DNA of 64,000 bases, taken from assembly GCA_018524725.1 (NCBI GenBank), contig JAEUWP010000553.1, positions 1 to 64,000 on the forward strand, given 5' to 3'. The translations under genes and the position numbers were made by a program. The stretch comes from Podaxis mareebaensis. Lineage: Eukaryota; Basidiomycota; Agaricomycetes; Agaricales; Agaricaceae. Positions 35,922 through 47,507 of the stretch are shown here, in pieces. Below the pieces are notes generated by a model, which was not told where the DNA came from, did no database searches, and worked only from the letters and a program-made list of their open reading frames with translations. How positions within the stretch are numbered: the first letter of the stretch is position 1; every line of letters starts with the position of its first letter.

Positions 35922-36901
35922 CTGTTCTGGATGCAGGACGATATCTGCCAGGGGCAAGATTGTGTACAAAAGATGACGAAGGTAAAAGGATGGTTAAAGA
36001 ACAAAAGAACGGATGCTGAACAGCCCAAGCCAGGACGGGATGTGTAGGCTGAGAACTTGATGGACACATGTATGCTCAGCTACTAAATGTGTGTTAGAGC
36101 GCTCGAGAATTGTTTGATGATCATTTAGAACTGCCTCAGGCGCCCGTAGAAACCAGAGTGATGGCCTAGCTGCTAGCCCTTCTCCTGTCAGACATGAACG
36201 GAAGGAAGTGATTCAAGCGAGGCTGTCTGCTTGTGGGACCAAGGTCTCGTTCCGGAACTGCTCCAAAAGGACTTTGAGGTTAAGTACACCAAGTGGCTGG
36301 AGGAGGTATTTTTAAGCCGACTCAGTTAGGGTCACCCCTGACATGCTGAAATTGCGCGCTCGACTTGAACTGATCGCCCTGAGGCCTGAGGCACAAACTG
36401 ACTTAAGATCCGGCATCTGGAAACTTTCCTCATACAGTACAATAGACCCGATGTGAACATGGTTCGAAAATATCCTCAATTATTATACTTATGACCACAG
36501 GCCAACGGTGTATACATAGACGTATCCGTCTCAACTGTGCCGCAACATCAACTTGGATTCTGAAAGGAAGAGCGGTAAAGCCACTTCCCTGTTTAGGCAC
36601 ACTCCCGCTCTTCCCTGCATCCATCTCGACCTTGGGGGCATCGCAGAGATTGCGAAGGCAGGTCAACTTAGAGCGATTTGGGCTCTAGTGGCTCAATACT
36701 TGACCAAGCCAAGGTCCCAAATTCGACATTCGCTTCGACTTCTCTATCAACACATCACCCAACGCGTCAACGTTGCATCAACGGCTATATATAGCCATCC
36801 CACGACAAAAGTACCCGTTGGGAGCATCCTGATGCTGCATAGCCAACATCAGCCTCTAAGGGGCGACAGGTTGTCACAAACACGACTCTCTGCTGTTTTT
36901 T
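35922..36901. other. Intergenic, no supported gene
   Basis: It contains the 5' flank of the DUF3433-like gene. Open frames at 36430-37011 on both strands have no recognisable domain and overlap each other. Confidence 0.5.
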
Positions 36902-38233
36902 TCCAGGTGAAATTAAGAACCGCGAGTCAGCGGTTATTTATGGACCAACTTCATCTGGTGAAGCTCTTCTACACTGGCCTATCCCAGTGCCGGGTGATCG
37001 CACACCCGTAGCCTTCGCCGATGGTCACCTACAAAGCAATCTGAACAAGCCGAGTTAAAAGCGCCAATTTCGCCAAACTGGCAACATCCCAGAGGTGCTT
37101 GTGCTTTCCCCGATCAGTGCTCTCGACAGTCGTGACTGCGGCGATAATGGACGTCGAGTGTTGAGTGCTGAGCCTCCCCTTCGCTTGACTCTAGCAGCTT
37201 TAGAAATACCCGCGCTGGATTGTCGCTCACAACACGAACCGACTTGTGAGCGAATAGGTATTCCAACTGTGCCTTCATTGACTACTGCGTCCGGACCCCT
37301 GTCCGGTCCGGTTTGAAAGTGCCGGCGACATACGCGTCGTTTCCATCTTGATACGGAGCATGCTATGACATTACAGAAAACAAGCCATCGAAGCCGGTGG
37401 TTGTTGTGTTCCCTGTTCGCTTTGGCAACATTCCTGAGCATGTTTTTGGCGAGGACACCGGTCGATATGCGCTTGTCGTCAAAGAACTGAAAAAATTTAT
37501 CGGAGACGAACACAATTCGTCCCTGAAAAGCCATTTATACCCCGAAATCGGCAAGGTTTGGTCCAAGGTACGACTCGAACTTAAGATTTTCTCGGTGTCA
37601 GAAGCTGAATTGGATTGTCGGAGGCGCAATTTGTCCCGGATGCTGTTTATTCTGCAGCGCTTTCGTCCTCTGCAGCAAATTCTCCTTACGCATAATGAAT
37701 CAACATTAAGGCCACCATAAGTCATAGCCGAGAGGCTCACCTAGGCCAAGCAGGTCCATACCCATCCTGTTGACTCATTGTCCACAGTGCCGGAAACGTC
37801 TACCGATCTACGGGTTTCTACGTTCAAAAAACTCTTCAGCCAGAACCGTGGCGATGAATATCTGCCAAGCACGCTTTCCTCGCGCACTAATATCGTTTTC
37901 TGGAGTGTCGTCCGCAAGAGGTCCGTCAACCAAATTATTATCAAGGTGGCTCCGCATTTTACTTTGGTGTCATCCCTTTATTTCTTCCGACACACCTTGA
38001 TCTAGATTTCCAACGCGACTACTACCATCTCTCGTCTCACTTGCAACCTGCCTTTCTCCAACGTTGCGACTACCGGAACGGCACAAGTCCCGACGGGAGC
38101 TGCAACCTCTAGCAACACCCCAGAGAGTCCGAACCCGATTACGCCACAGACTAGTAGCATCAGGACTGGCAGGTGGTTTAATTGTAACGCGCCTGCTGTT
38201 AGTATCAGCGTTTTGGCAGTTACTGCTCAATAA
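36902..38233 (+). CDS. Unassigned multi-exon locus, possible secreted protein
   Basis: Several coding-looking blocks are on the plus strand. One follows a TTTTTTTCCAG acceptor at 36905 (reads EIKNRESAVIYGPTSSGEAL and onward to 37056). One lies at 37380-37720 (VVVVFPVRFGNIPEHVFGED). One lies at about 37778-38000. The last exon follows a GATCTAG acceptor at 38006 and reads a Thr/Ser/Pro-rich region ending NCNAPAVSISVLAVTAQ with TAA at 38231. I could not join these into one gene with confidence, so it may be two genes or a pseudogene. No family is recognised. Confidence 0.35.
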
Positions 38234-38342
38234 GGGAGCGAAGCAAGTGTATTTAGATACTGTAACAAATGATGAAATCAGCATTTTGTGAGGTGACGTC
38301 AGGGACCTTTTGTCAGTGAACGTCTGACCCTAACCCTGAGCT

Positions 38343-39651
38343 ATGGCTTATTCTGTGCTCCGCCCACAACTTGCTCGTTCCTCATTTTCTCGTCAAAGAG
38401 GGCTGCATTCGTCTTCGGCGCTCCTCCATGAAAATCCACTTGTGCGGAACTCTGCTATCACCGGGAAATGTAACTAACGCGCTCCATAGGGCTTACCAAG
38501 GTCCTCAGACCGGCCCGCGCCTTCAATACCGCGTCGAAGCACAGGTCCTATCCAGAAGCGCAAAATCCCCTATGTCAAACACGTCGTCGCTGTAGCTTCC
38601 GGTAAAGGTGGTGTCGGAAAGAGCACTGTATCTGGTGAGTGTCTGAACCCACACATTTCTCTTCGACACACCACCAATTCCCGACAACATAGTGAATCTG
38701 GCATACGCTCTCGCCACGACACGTCCACGCTCGAAGGTCGGACTCTTGGATCTTGACGTGTTTGGTCCTTCCACCCCGAAACTTATGGGCCTGGAGAACG
38801 TTGGAGAGCCGGATCTCACAACCGGTACGGATACGATTCTTTCGAGCTGGGCCGGCTCTTAACAACGTCGTTATCCCAGCTGGCGCCCTCATTCCTTTGA
38901 CCAACAATGGTATCCCAACGATGTCAATGGGCTATCTCCTGCCAAAATCGTCTGCTAACGACTCGCCTGTCGTATGGAGAGGTTTGATGGTCCAAAAAGC
39001 AGTTCAACAATTATTGTTCGACGTAGACTGGCGGAGGCGGACGAGCCATTCCCAAGCGGAAGATGGAGGCTTGGATGTTCTAGTGATAGATATGCCACCT
39101 GGTACTGGGGATGTTCAGTTGACTCTTGGCCAGCTCGTCAAGGTTGATGGTACGTCGATGCAATCACAACCTGTGATAGGCTCTAATATAGCTTCTCAGG
39201 CGCGATTATTATCTCGACGCCGCAAGACGTTGCGTTGCTCGACGCGAGGAAGGGTGTGCACATGTTCAGGAAAGTTGACATTCCGGTACGTTCTGAGCTT
39301 CCACAGCCAAAGCTCTTCTGACATATCCCGAAGATCTTCGGCCTGGTGATCAATTCAGCTTATTACCGTTGTCCATCTTGTTCGGACAAGCACCAAATCT
39401 TTGGTTCCCTAGATTCGGCTCGGCGTGTAGTCAACGAACTAGGTCTGAGTGCGCCCGACAGCGAGTCTGGAACTTTAGGCAAGGTGCCAATGGTGTCTGA
39501 AGTGAGTAATCTAGGGGACCAAGGGAGATTGGGGGAAATTTTCCTCGGAGACAGACTAGTCGCGCAGAATCCTGGGTTGGAGGAGGTTCGGAACGTCATG
39601 GAAAATGTCGCAAAGAACGTCTGGGGAAGATTAGACAAGACGACAATCTAA
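38343..39651 (+). CDS. IND1: Mitochondrial Fe-S P-loop ATPase, IND1/NUBPL (complex I assembly)
   Basis: The structure is join(38343..38441,38490..38634,38693..38824,38880..39149,39200..39285,39334..39651), 349 aa. An N-terminal Arg/Ser-rich presequence ([20 protein letters not shown]) points to mitochondria. The Mrp/NBP35 P-loop module shows the deviant Walker [10 protein letters not shown], then [16 protein letters not shown]-like PTMSMGYL, and the switch region [14 protein letters not shown]. The CxxC pair CPSC near 39376, which in this family binds a bridging 4Fe-4S cluster, is present. IND1 delivers Fe-S clusters to respiratory complex I. The five introns are 48-58 bp with phases closing. 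The gene appears intact. Confidence 0.93.
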
Positions 39652-39974
39652 TAGTATTTTACACCGCTGAAATCACTCCCAATGATATGCCATCCGTTCC
39701 CCGTCACGTCCACAGTGGTGGCGCTGAACCTTGTACGAGATACTCCCCAAAATTCTCTTCGACGGACACTGAAGCAATTATTGACTGGAAGAATCAGTTA
39801 ATAGCGGTTTAAGCCCGATGTCTATGGCTGTCCATGTATATACCACCAGGCTTGGAAGAAGTTGATGGATGAACGCTTGGCTGTAGAACGGACCTGGCCG
39901 TCTTCGTCTCCCGGCATGCATGTGCTTCGTTTGTAATTCCAAAGGCAGATCCACCAAACCATCATCTCTGACAG

Positions 39975-40199
39975 TTATGCACCCTTAAATGACAAGAATA
40001 GATATCCAGACCAATTGGGCTGTATTAGGACGTCAGAGTAGGGGTAAAGCAGACTGACATAGCAAATAAAAGACATTATGACGCATAAGATCACTACAGG
40101 CAGGAGAGATAAGTGGATATATTGAGAATAGGCATCATAAGCGAACTCACCCATGAGGCCCGCCGCTGCCTGAGCTTGGAGTTGCTTCGTGACTGCCAA
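39975..40199 (-). CDS. Possible very small membrane protein
   Basis: The proposed structure is complement(join(39975..40093,40151..40199)), 55 aa. The N-terminus MAVTKQLQAQAAAGLM is followed, after a 57-bp GTGAGT...CTGTAG intron, by a hydrophobic stretch (VILCVIMSFICYVSLL) that would span a membrane. No family is assigned. An alternative second intron (GTCAGT...ATACAG, 39 bp) would shorten the C-terminus. Confidence 0.45.
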   Translation of the reverse strand: MAVTKQLQAQAAAGLMGEFAYDAYSQYIHLSLLPVVILCVIMSFICYVSLLYPYSDVLIQPNWSGYLFLSFKGA

Positions 40200-40294
40200 A
40201 TCGCGCTACACCTTCTTTTTCCGAGCACCTCATCTCCGCTTATTCAGATGCGACCAGTCCTCGCCTATACCAACTGAGGCACCAAAACGGCTGC

Positions 40295-40833
40295 TCAGGG
40301 GCCTTTTTGCGTCTTCTGTTTGCTTTCTGTGGGACCACAGGGCTTCCAGACCCAAGCTTTAACAAGGACAGGGTTTGAGGGGGAAACTTTAGCAGTCTCT
40401 TTCGTGCTATGCGTGAGAATCCTGCCCTTCTCCCCTCGTGCGGGAATTGGGGTCGTGATCTCGCGGTTTGTGATGACTTTGACGACTTCCTTGCTGCTCA
40501 CAAGCGCCGAAAGAATGGTTCTCTTCAAGAACCTGCACAGACCGAATGAAAAGCCTGACACGAGTAGAATAAGAGTAAGGACGTACACTTTGGAACGAAC
40601 GGGGTGGTCGTTGTGTAGGGGGACCGCGATTCCCTTGGCACCAGCGGGCTGGCCATTGAGCCGTGGGTCGCCCTTGTAACCTGAGGAGCTGGTTCGCGGG
40701 GAGCTAGTTGGTAAAGCTCTGCGGTGGTGAGGCCTTTGGAGCAGTCGTGGGTGGTAGGAACTTTGCGGACAATGTTTATGCCTTCTCGAATGGCATTGGT
40801 CTGGAAGGCGGTGGCTTTTGGGAGGATGCTCAT
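40295..40833 (-). pseudogene. Small single-span membrane protein gene with one frameshift
   Basis: The first part from the ATG at 40833 reads MSILPKATAFQTNAIREG and continues to ...APREPAPQ. The coherent continuation (GYKGDPRLNGQPAGAKG, then the hydrophobic VLTLILLVSGFSFGLC) is in another frame. The switch falls at about 40678-40686, where the reading is restored by one extra base in CCTCAGG. No intron fits there. The protein would be about 179 aa with one membrane span and a Lys-rich C-terminus. The break is either a real mutation or a sequencing/assembly indel. The function is unknown. Confidence 0.55.
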
Positions 40834-41071
40834 TGGGAGGACAGTGGGTGAACCGAGACAAATTCCTCGCCAAACCCACTACCCAAAATATACTTATGTA
40901 CGTAAACATGTTCTTCCAATTTTCCGTCGCTTCTTGGTCGACCTTCAGTCACTTTTGGCTTAGATTCCGCGTGCATATGATGTAGAGTGCATCCAGGATA
41001 TAATATGAAGTACATACTCTGCTATTAGGTTTCTGTCAGATTATTCTGAGAGAGCCATCTCGACGTGTTGT

Positions 41072-42570
41072 TTGACGCTGCCGACCATAACAAACAACGA
41101 TCAAAGATGTGTCTCGATTCGAACGCGCTTACAACAAATGTCTCCAAGACTCAAAATACCACACCAAAGAGCTCAGGAGCTCTTCGAGTCAGACGACGGG
41201 GTGTTAGACGAATCAGACAACTCTGAAGATCACTCAAGTCGGAATGACTCTCCAACCTCGCCCCGCAAAACCAAGGGTAAAAGCCCAGGGCTCATTAAAC
41301 GTTATAGTCTAAACCTCTTTCGAGGGCTATTTATTTCACCCCCACCGCCTTGCGAGCCCAAACATCCTCCAACGTCTTCTCCAACCTCGTTCTTCCCCTC
41401 TCCGCAGAGGAGTTATAACAACGCCATCGCCTCCGCGAAACCTAGACTCAAGTCACTCCAGCCCATCATCTCCACGCCTCCCGTCTGTGACGCTCTTTTC
41501 TCGCGGTTCCTCGTAGAACTTGAGCAGGGATTCAATATTCTATGCTATGGGTATGGATCTAAACGACGGCTACTCAACCAATTCGGAACGAAATTCTGCT
41601 CGAAAAAAGGACACGTAGTGATAGCCAATGACCTCCAACCCGATTTTAGCATCAAAGACCTACTCAATCAAATTGAGAATATCCCCGCAATACAAAATCT
41701 TGAGCTGACGTCCTCGAAACCCGAGTAACAAGCACAACGGATATCCGAGTTCTTCAGCCAATCAGCATCAGCAAGGCGACGATCTCATCTGTACATCATA
41801 ATTCACAACATTGACTCCCTGCCCTTAGTGCTCCTCGTTCCAAAGTTATCCTCTCCCTCCTAGCCCTAACTCCCAACATCCACTTTATCGCCTCGATAGA
41901 CCACATCAACTCCCCGCTCATCTGGTCTTCATCTGAAGCTTCCACTTGCGAACCTTCATCATTCTCCTTCTCCCCATTCCCTTCATCTCCGTCCACCAAC
42001 AACCCAACGCTGCCCCGAGGCTTTTTCTGGCTTTACCACGACCTCACCTCTCTAGAGCCCTACAACTTCGAACTCGCGTACGTCGACCACGCATCTCTCA
42101 CCTCTGCTTACGGTGGTGGTCCACGCAAAAAGCTCGACTTTACATCCACGCTACCCTCAGCACTCAACCCCTCGTCGACCCTCGCCGGGGTGGGATATCC
42201 AACATGTCCGAAACGGCCGCACTCCACATCTCAGCATCTGTGACACGGAAAGTGCAGAAACTTTTTGTCTTGTTTGCAAAAAGGCAGTTGGAATCTATTG
42301 GAGGATGTCAATGCTTCTGGTTCAGGTTCCAAAGCTGACGGGAAAGAAGCGGTGGATTTGCAAGCTATTGCGATCGGCTATGATGCCCTATTTAACTTTG
42401 CTCGTGCGGATTTAGTCGCGACGAATGAGACTGCGCTTCGTGCACTGCTTGCTGATTATCGGGATGACGGGTTGATTGTTTCTGCTCAGGGTGGATTCGG
42501 GAGTGGGGGTGGTGTTTTGTGGATCCTGCTGAGGAAGGAGTGGTTAATTAATGTGTTGCAAAGTCTATAG
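41072..42570 (+). pseudogene. ORC2: Origin recognition complex subunit 2-like gene, one stop and three frame changes
   Basis: The ORC2 core can be read piecewise. Block 1 (to 41725) includes FNILCYGYGSKRRLLNQFG and HVVIANDLQPDF. After a TAA at 41726-41728 the same frame continues QAQRISEFFSQS and LYIIIHNIDSLP. The frame changes near 41826 to VILSLLALTPNIHFIASIDH and GFFWLYHDLTSLEPYNFE, near 42200 to MSETAALHISASVTRK, and near 42302 to YDALFNFARADLVATNETAL and LWILLRKEWLINVLQSL (TAG 42568-42570). ORC2 is normally an essential replication-initiation protein, so an intact copy should exist elsewhere, or these are assembly indels plus one true nonsense change. It sits right at the boundary of the repeat-rich DNA. 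Confidence 0.8.
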
Positions 42571-43238
42571 GTGCAGGTGTAGTAGGACAGGCCATTCTGG
42601 ATCTTGTACATCTATTATTTGGTGGTAAAGTCACTATTTCTTTGACAAGCAGAAAGAAAGGCACCACATAAATTTGGACTGGCCACCCTCTCAACTGCCA
42701 TTTGGTGTTCCAAGAACCCTTGTCCATGTGCCTGAGATCCATGCCTTCTTACAGACACTTCACAGGCTCTTCTCTCATTCAGGCTCTTTATAGATTTGGC
42801 CCAGGTGAAGAGAAAATACAAAAGCTTGTTGCTTCAGACTCTAATTCATTCCAATTTGATTTCCAATGCATAATGTAGCTATGGTGCAGGACACCTAAAC
42901 ACTGCTACTTTTGTGCAAATGAAAAAAAAATTCAATTTTTAATATATTTCTTAGTTCTCTGGTAAAATAGCTTCTTTTGCTTGTCTGAGCAAATTGTCCC
43001 AGAGGAATTCTTTTTTGGTCAAGAATTGACAGAGCTATTGTTTTGGATCCACCTCACAATGGCCAGCTTACATACACATGTTCCAAATATGGTAACCATT
43101 TCCAAATCTGGAACAACCTTATCTTATCCACTAACCTAATATTCTGGCAGTGTTCTCAGGAACATGTTGATGGGACTTGTACTTGTGAGAACTGAATGCC
43201 CAAACATGTAACTGTGCATTGCATGCAAAAAGACCACC
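42571..43238. other. CpG-depleted repeat DNA, no gene assigned
   Basis: It begins immediately after the ORC2-like relic. A plus-strand stretch near 42650-42880 reads as protein (WPPSQLPFGVPRTLVH) with few stops but matches nothing I recognise. Confidence 0.4.
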
Positions 43239-43613
43239 TCAATATGCATCCAGCCAGCAGAAAAAATAGTTCTGCCACTTCTGAATGAGTAGAGTATCAA
43301 CTGAGGCAAGTGCAAGTGGCATGTTCTCTTGCAATGTCAAGAATGTGTAGTCACAGTGCTTGTTAAGCCACTGCTTCACACAGCCCCAGAAGTACTCAAT
43401 AATATTGAGTTCACAGTGGAACTTTGGAAGCACCAGACAGATATGGCCTGCACCCTCAATAACTTCTTGTGCCAACAATTTTTGGGCTTGGAAGTCAGGC
43501 TGGAGTTCAATGATGTGCTTCACACAGCAGTCCAATGCATCCTCTGGACATTGCTTGCATTGCATCACCAAACCAGCCCTCCAAAGGTTCCATTCAACAA
43601 GTACCTCCTTCAT
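43239..43613 (-). pseudogene. DDE transposase C-terminal fragment (Tc1/mariner-like, fungal type)
   Basis: 124 codons read MKEVLVEWNLWRAGLVMQC, a cysteine-rich QCPEDALDCCVKH segment, then LPKFHCELNIIEYFWGCVKQ. The last contains the final catalytic acidic residue of the DDE/D fold in the N-x-I-E-x-F-W-G context common in Tc1/mariner-like and related transposases of agaricomycetes. The N-terminal catalytic part is absent; the gene is cut by the LTR starting at 43618. Confidence 0.7.
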
Positions 43614-43617
43614 TCCC

Positions 43618-44418
43618 TGTTATGAATGTTGCAGACTCTGAGAACACTGAGGAGACCAAAGAGACTAAGGAGCAGTCATATGAAGAATGGGATCTGATGA
43701 AGCAGATGATGATCAGTTTATGGCAGGAGACAACAGAACTCTGGCAGACACTGGATTGGGAAATGTGTGAGAAGGTAGATGAAGCATGCTAGTATCATGG
43801 AGTATACTTCCCTTGTGATAACAACCTGTAATGAATGCTAAACTTACCACTTCTATTCTTAGACAGTTTCTATTCTTAGGACTAGGTATAAGTTTCATCT
43901 CTTCTATCTTACTCATGCCACATCAATTATGTTTGCTCCTGCAGACTTTCTCTTATGCTGTATGCCATCCTTTCCATATGCCTTATGCATCTTATGCCCT
44001 ATGCCCTATGCTTCCCCTTTTGTGCTTTCCTCCTAGTATTTGTCTTTTATGCTACATTTGATCTACTTCCTTAAGTAGTCATCTGGACTTCTATATGTAC
44101 ACTGCTTGGACTTGTAGATTAGCCAAGTCTAATCTTAATGTGTGTTACCTCCTCTCTTATGAGTCAACTAGTAGCCCATTAAGTTTACAACTCTTTGCCC
44201 TTGAAGATAGCTTTTCCCTCCCAGCTTCTTGTCAATATCTTGTCCTATGGGGTGTACAATCTTTACAAGTTTGCTGCCTAGAGACAATGTGAACAGCCAC
44301 CCATGGTTAAACAGAGCAGCTCCTTCAGACCTGTACAGGACAAGGACCCCTGCTCATCTCTCTTACAAGGATAGGCTCTGACTTAGGATTGCCCAGCCAA
44401 GGAAGAAACCTCATAACA
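43618..44418 (+). repeat. LTR, family 2 (801 bp)
   Basis: It starts TGTTATGAAT and ends CTCATAACA. It is similar throughout to the solo LTR at 9714-10533, including AATGTGAACAGCCAC and the GCCAAGGAAGAAACC end. The flanks TTCCC and CTTTT do not match, so this may be a recombinant or an LTR whose partner is lost. Confidence 0.8.
43622..43831 (+). pseudogene. Small ORF starting at LTR base 5 (family 2), one TAG
   Basis: It has the same 70-codon frame as at 9718-9927, here broken by TAG at 43790-43792 where the other copy has TGC. It reads MNVADSENTEETKE and ISLWQETTELWQTLDWEMC. Two copies with identical length and different single breaks imply an intact ancestor. Confidence 0.6.
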
Positions 44419-47400
44419 CTTTTGGTGTTAACACCATGTTGAAGGGCAATGACATCCTTGCAGGCAGGGGTGTTTTGAACACATTACCATTGAATGAAGT
44501 GTTGAAACTCCTGAGTGCAAATGGATTGGGTGGTGTTATTGACAAGAGTAGAACAATGTTGCTACTACACAAGCATAGTGTCAGTGGAGAGTAACCCAGT
44601 TACTCACAATCTGAGGCTGGTCAAACAGGAAAGTAACTTGAGAAATGTAGAAATGGACTATCTTGGGGAGTACCAGAGAATATATGACCAAGTTGGAAGT
44701 GGCAAGGAATCTTTGAATGCTTAAGAGAGGCAGTTGAGATGAGGAATGTGAAACTCCAGTGAAAAAAGTATGCTACTACAGAGGGGCTTAAATACCATAG
44801 AGAGTAGCTACACTGGGCATAGGGTATGATACATGCATAAGTCAGAAACATAAGGCATATGTGCATACAACATGAGTCAAGTGCAGGTAAGAGTTATAAA
44901 AAAAGATGAAACATGACTCTACCATATGCTACAGGAGTCATTAGAAGCATAAAACATTTCTACAAGTCATAAACCATGAGGATACGAGTAATACTAACAC
45001 AGGCCATACATCTATGCAAGTGTTATAAGTATTAATATAGAAATGGATTAATCTATAAATAGCATGAAGCTATGGAAGTGTCTAAAAATTACTTTGCTCT
45101 GTCATTGTAGAGCATATGTATCAAGGATTCAGTATATACTGCTGATGGCATGTATACACATAAGTGCAATGCTGATTAATTCCTCAATAGTTATGACCTA
45201 TTGACTGGGGAGAGGATGTGGACAAAGGAAGAGTGGAAGAGGCTTGATGCATGTTTCACAGATGAGAGGCTGGAGGTTGGTGCTTGCTTGGGTTACAACA
45301 CTGGGTTGGTTAGCAAGGTGTTATGACCTTTGTATGAACTCAGGTTGCAACTAGGCAAAGACTTGAGGATGAGCAAAGGGAAAAGAACTAGTTGGTAAAG
45401 CATAAGGAATACAGGTGCTCTACCTAGGGCTTATATACTGTGGGAGAGGAAGCTAAGAATATACCACTAGCTTGGTCAGGGTACATCATGGATATCTGAT
45501 GTGAGATACCACAGGTGTCTTCCCAAGATATATGTAACATATCTTGGGGATATCCTCTGGATAGGAAAGTATAAATCCCTGGATATCATCAGATACCAAA
45601 TCTGGTGATATCTAGGCCAGGGTATCCTCAGGCTAGCCTGACCATTCAGATACCTCATGATGGATATCCCACAGACATTGATTTGGGCCTAAAAATATAT
45701 ATTATCATGTCATTATATCCCTGATTCAAGAAAATGTTATATGCTTTGTTATTTCACCAAAACATATAATTGTCATGTCATGCTCAGAAAACATATCAGT
45801 AATAATGTTTGGAATCCCAATAACATTATTATAGCTATAGCATACTCAATCAGTCCTGGAAATGATATGTGTATGGAGGAGTAAAATGAATGTAAATAGG
45901 AATATCACAGCCCAAAACGGCCAGCTGAAATCTTGAAATCTTCAATATGGTTGTTCACTGCAAATCAGCTGCCAGGCAACTCCTCTACCTTCCCATTCTC
46001 TTGAGGAAGTGGAAATTGCTCATGGTCCATCTCAAGGGACCTTGCAAAGACACTGAAGAAGATTAAGTTCAATAAGCCAATTAAACTGAAATAATGAACT
46101 CACTTGGAGATCCTCACTGGATCATTGTTCTTCTCAACTTGGACATCCTCCAGGGCCTTGTCCACTTTCTGCCAGAAATTGTGGCCTGTGTCTCCTGCTT
46201 CAGCCTCAACAAGGTATACCTTGCACTACATGATTTATCAGTCATGAAGCTCTTGGAGGAGACCAAGGACAAACCAGAAATGCAAAACATGCTGCCATGT
46301 GAAGGGTCAATTTGACCTTGGGAGTGATTTTGATCTTTGCATTGATGATCCTCCTGCAAAGGAAATGAATGTTGTGAGGGAGCTCTGATGTCACACTGCT
46401 ACACTTGACAATCTGGGAGAACTTAATGATTGTGAAGACCAAGACAACTCAGTTACTCACTGCTTGCTTGAAATCAGAATGAAGGTCAGTGAGGGCACTG
46501 CAGATTGCAGCTGTAACAATGCCCTTCTTGACTGAATCTGTGGCAACTGCCTTCATATACCCCCACCCTGGGTATTTCTAGAGGATACTCTGTAGTTTCC
46601 TTAACAAATGTAGAGAGGTGATACTGGGCAGGTAACATACCAGAACCAGCTGGCCTGGGATGTTGTCCTTGAGGTATGCAGAAAGTGCTGGGTCAATCAT
46701 TACAATGAATGCATACTTGCAGATCTTGTCCTGGGCATGTGAGCAAGTAGAAAATGAGGGAAGTGTAAGGGAAACATACAGCAATGATGGGGCAGCAAAT
46801 GGATTACTATTGAATATAACAGATAATAGGTATAGTGTGAAACAAAATATAAAATAGTATTACCAAAAGCCACACCCTAGCAAGTTTGTGGGGGACTCTG
46901 ATTCAGAAATGAAAGGGTAATAAAGTGATGCAAGATTGAAATGCTCACTAGGAATGTTAAAAGGTAAGGATAAGAGTTGTGAAGGAGTGGGGGAATGTGT
47001 ATGTGCTTGGTGCTATCTTTGCTTAATGCAAAGATCTCTGAGTACTGTCATGAGGTGGTCCCAGTGATTTCCCAGTTCAAGACTGAACTAGACTGTTTGT
47101 TCTTAAATTGACAAGTCTCTGGCATGGTGTCACTATGATACACAAGTACCAAAGAATTGAAGGTAGTGAAAGTGATCCCTTGCTACTACTAGAAATATAC
47201 CAACTCATACTGATGAGTTCTCTGACCAGTGATATGCAGCTGTGATGTATTTGTAGGTAACCCTGCTAAGGCTAACCTCTGATTCTCAACTTATGGAAAC
47301 TTCTGGGGGAACTACTGGGTCTTTGTTCTGGCTCTTGCTAGTAGGTTGCATCAACCAAAGAAAACTCCTATAAATGCTTAACTATCACTTCAATGATTGT

Positions 47401-47507
47401 TGAATATACAACAACCCTCTAAGTGAAGCTTGGCAGGAATTCCCTTGCTTCACCTCATGTCATTGAGGGGATTTTATATTATAGGCTGAGGAGTGATTAC
47501 AATCTAA
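44419..47507. other. AT-rich CpG-depleted DNA with remnants only
   Basis: No intact gene. On the minus strand between 46784 and 46114 several collinear frames (YAFIVMIDPALSAYLKDN, CYLPSITSLHLLRKLQSIL, LTDLHSDFKQAV, KVKLTLHMAACF) look like the remains of one intron-containing, transposon-associated gene. A compact foldback lies at 45473-45656. Confidence 0.45.
45473..45656. repeat. Compact foldback with internal hairpins
   Basis: TGGTCAGGGTA near the left end pairs with the CCTGACCA near 45640. Inside are CCCAAGATAT...ATATCTTGGG (45523-45547) and GATATCATCAGAT...ATCTGGTGATATC (45585-45613). The unit GATATC is unusually frequent, as in the larger foldback at 23425-24048. Confidence 0.6.

Noticed and set aside
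41725..41775. A 51-bp intron that would remove the TAA in the ORC2-like gene
   Set aside because: The interval itself reads as ORC2-like sequence (QAQRISEFF). Treating it as an intron would delete conserved residues, and the other frame changes remain.
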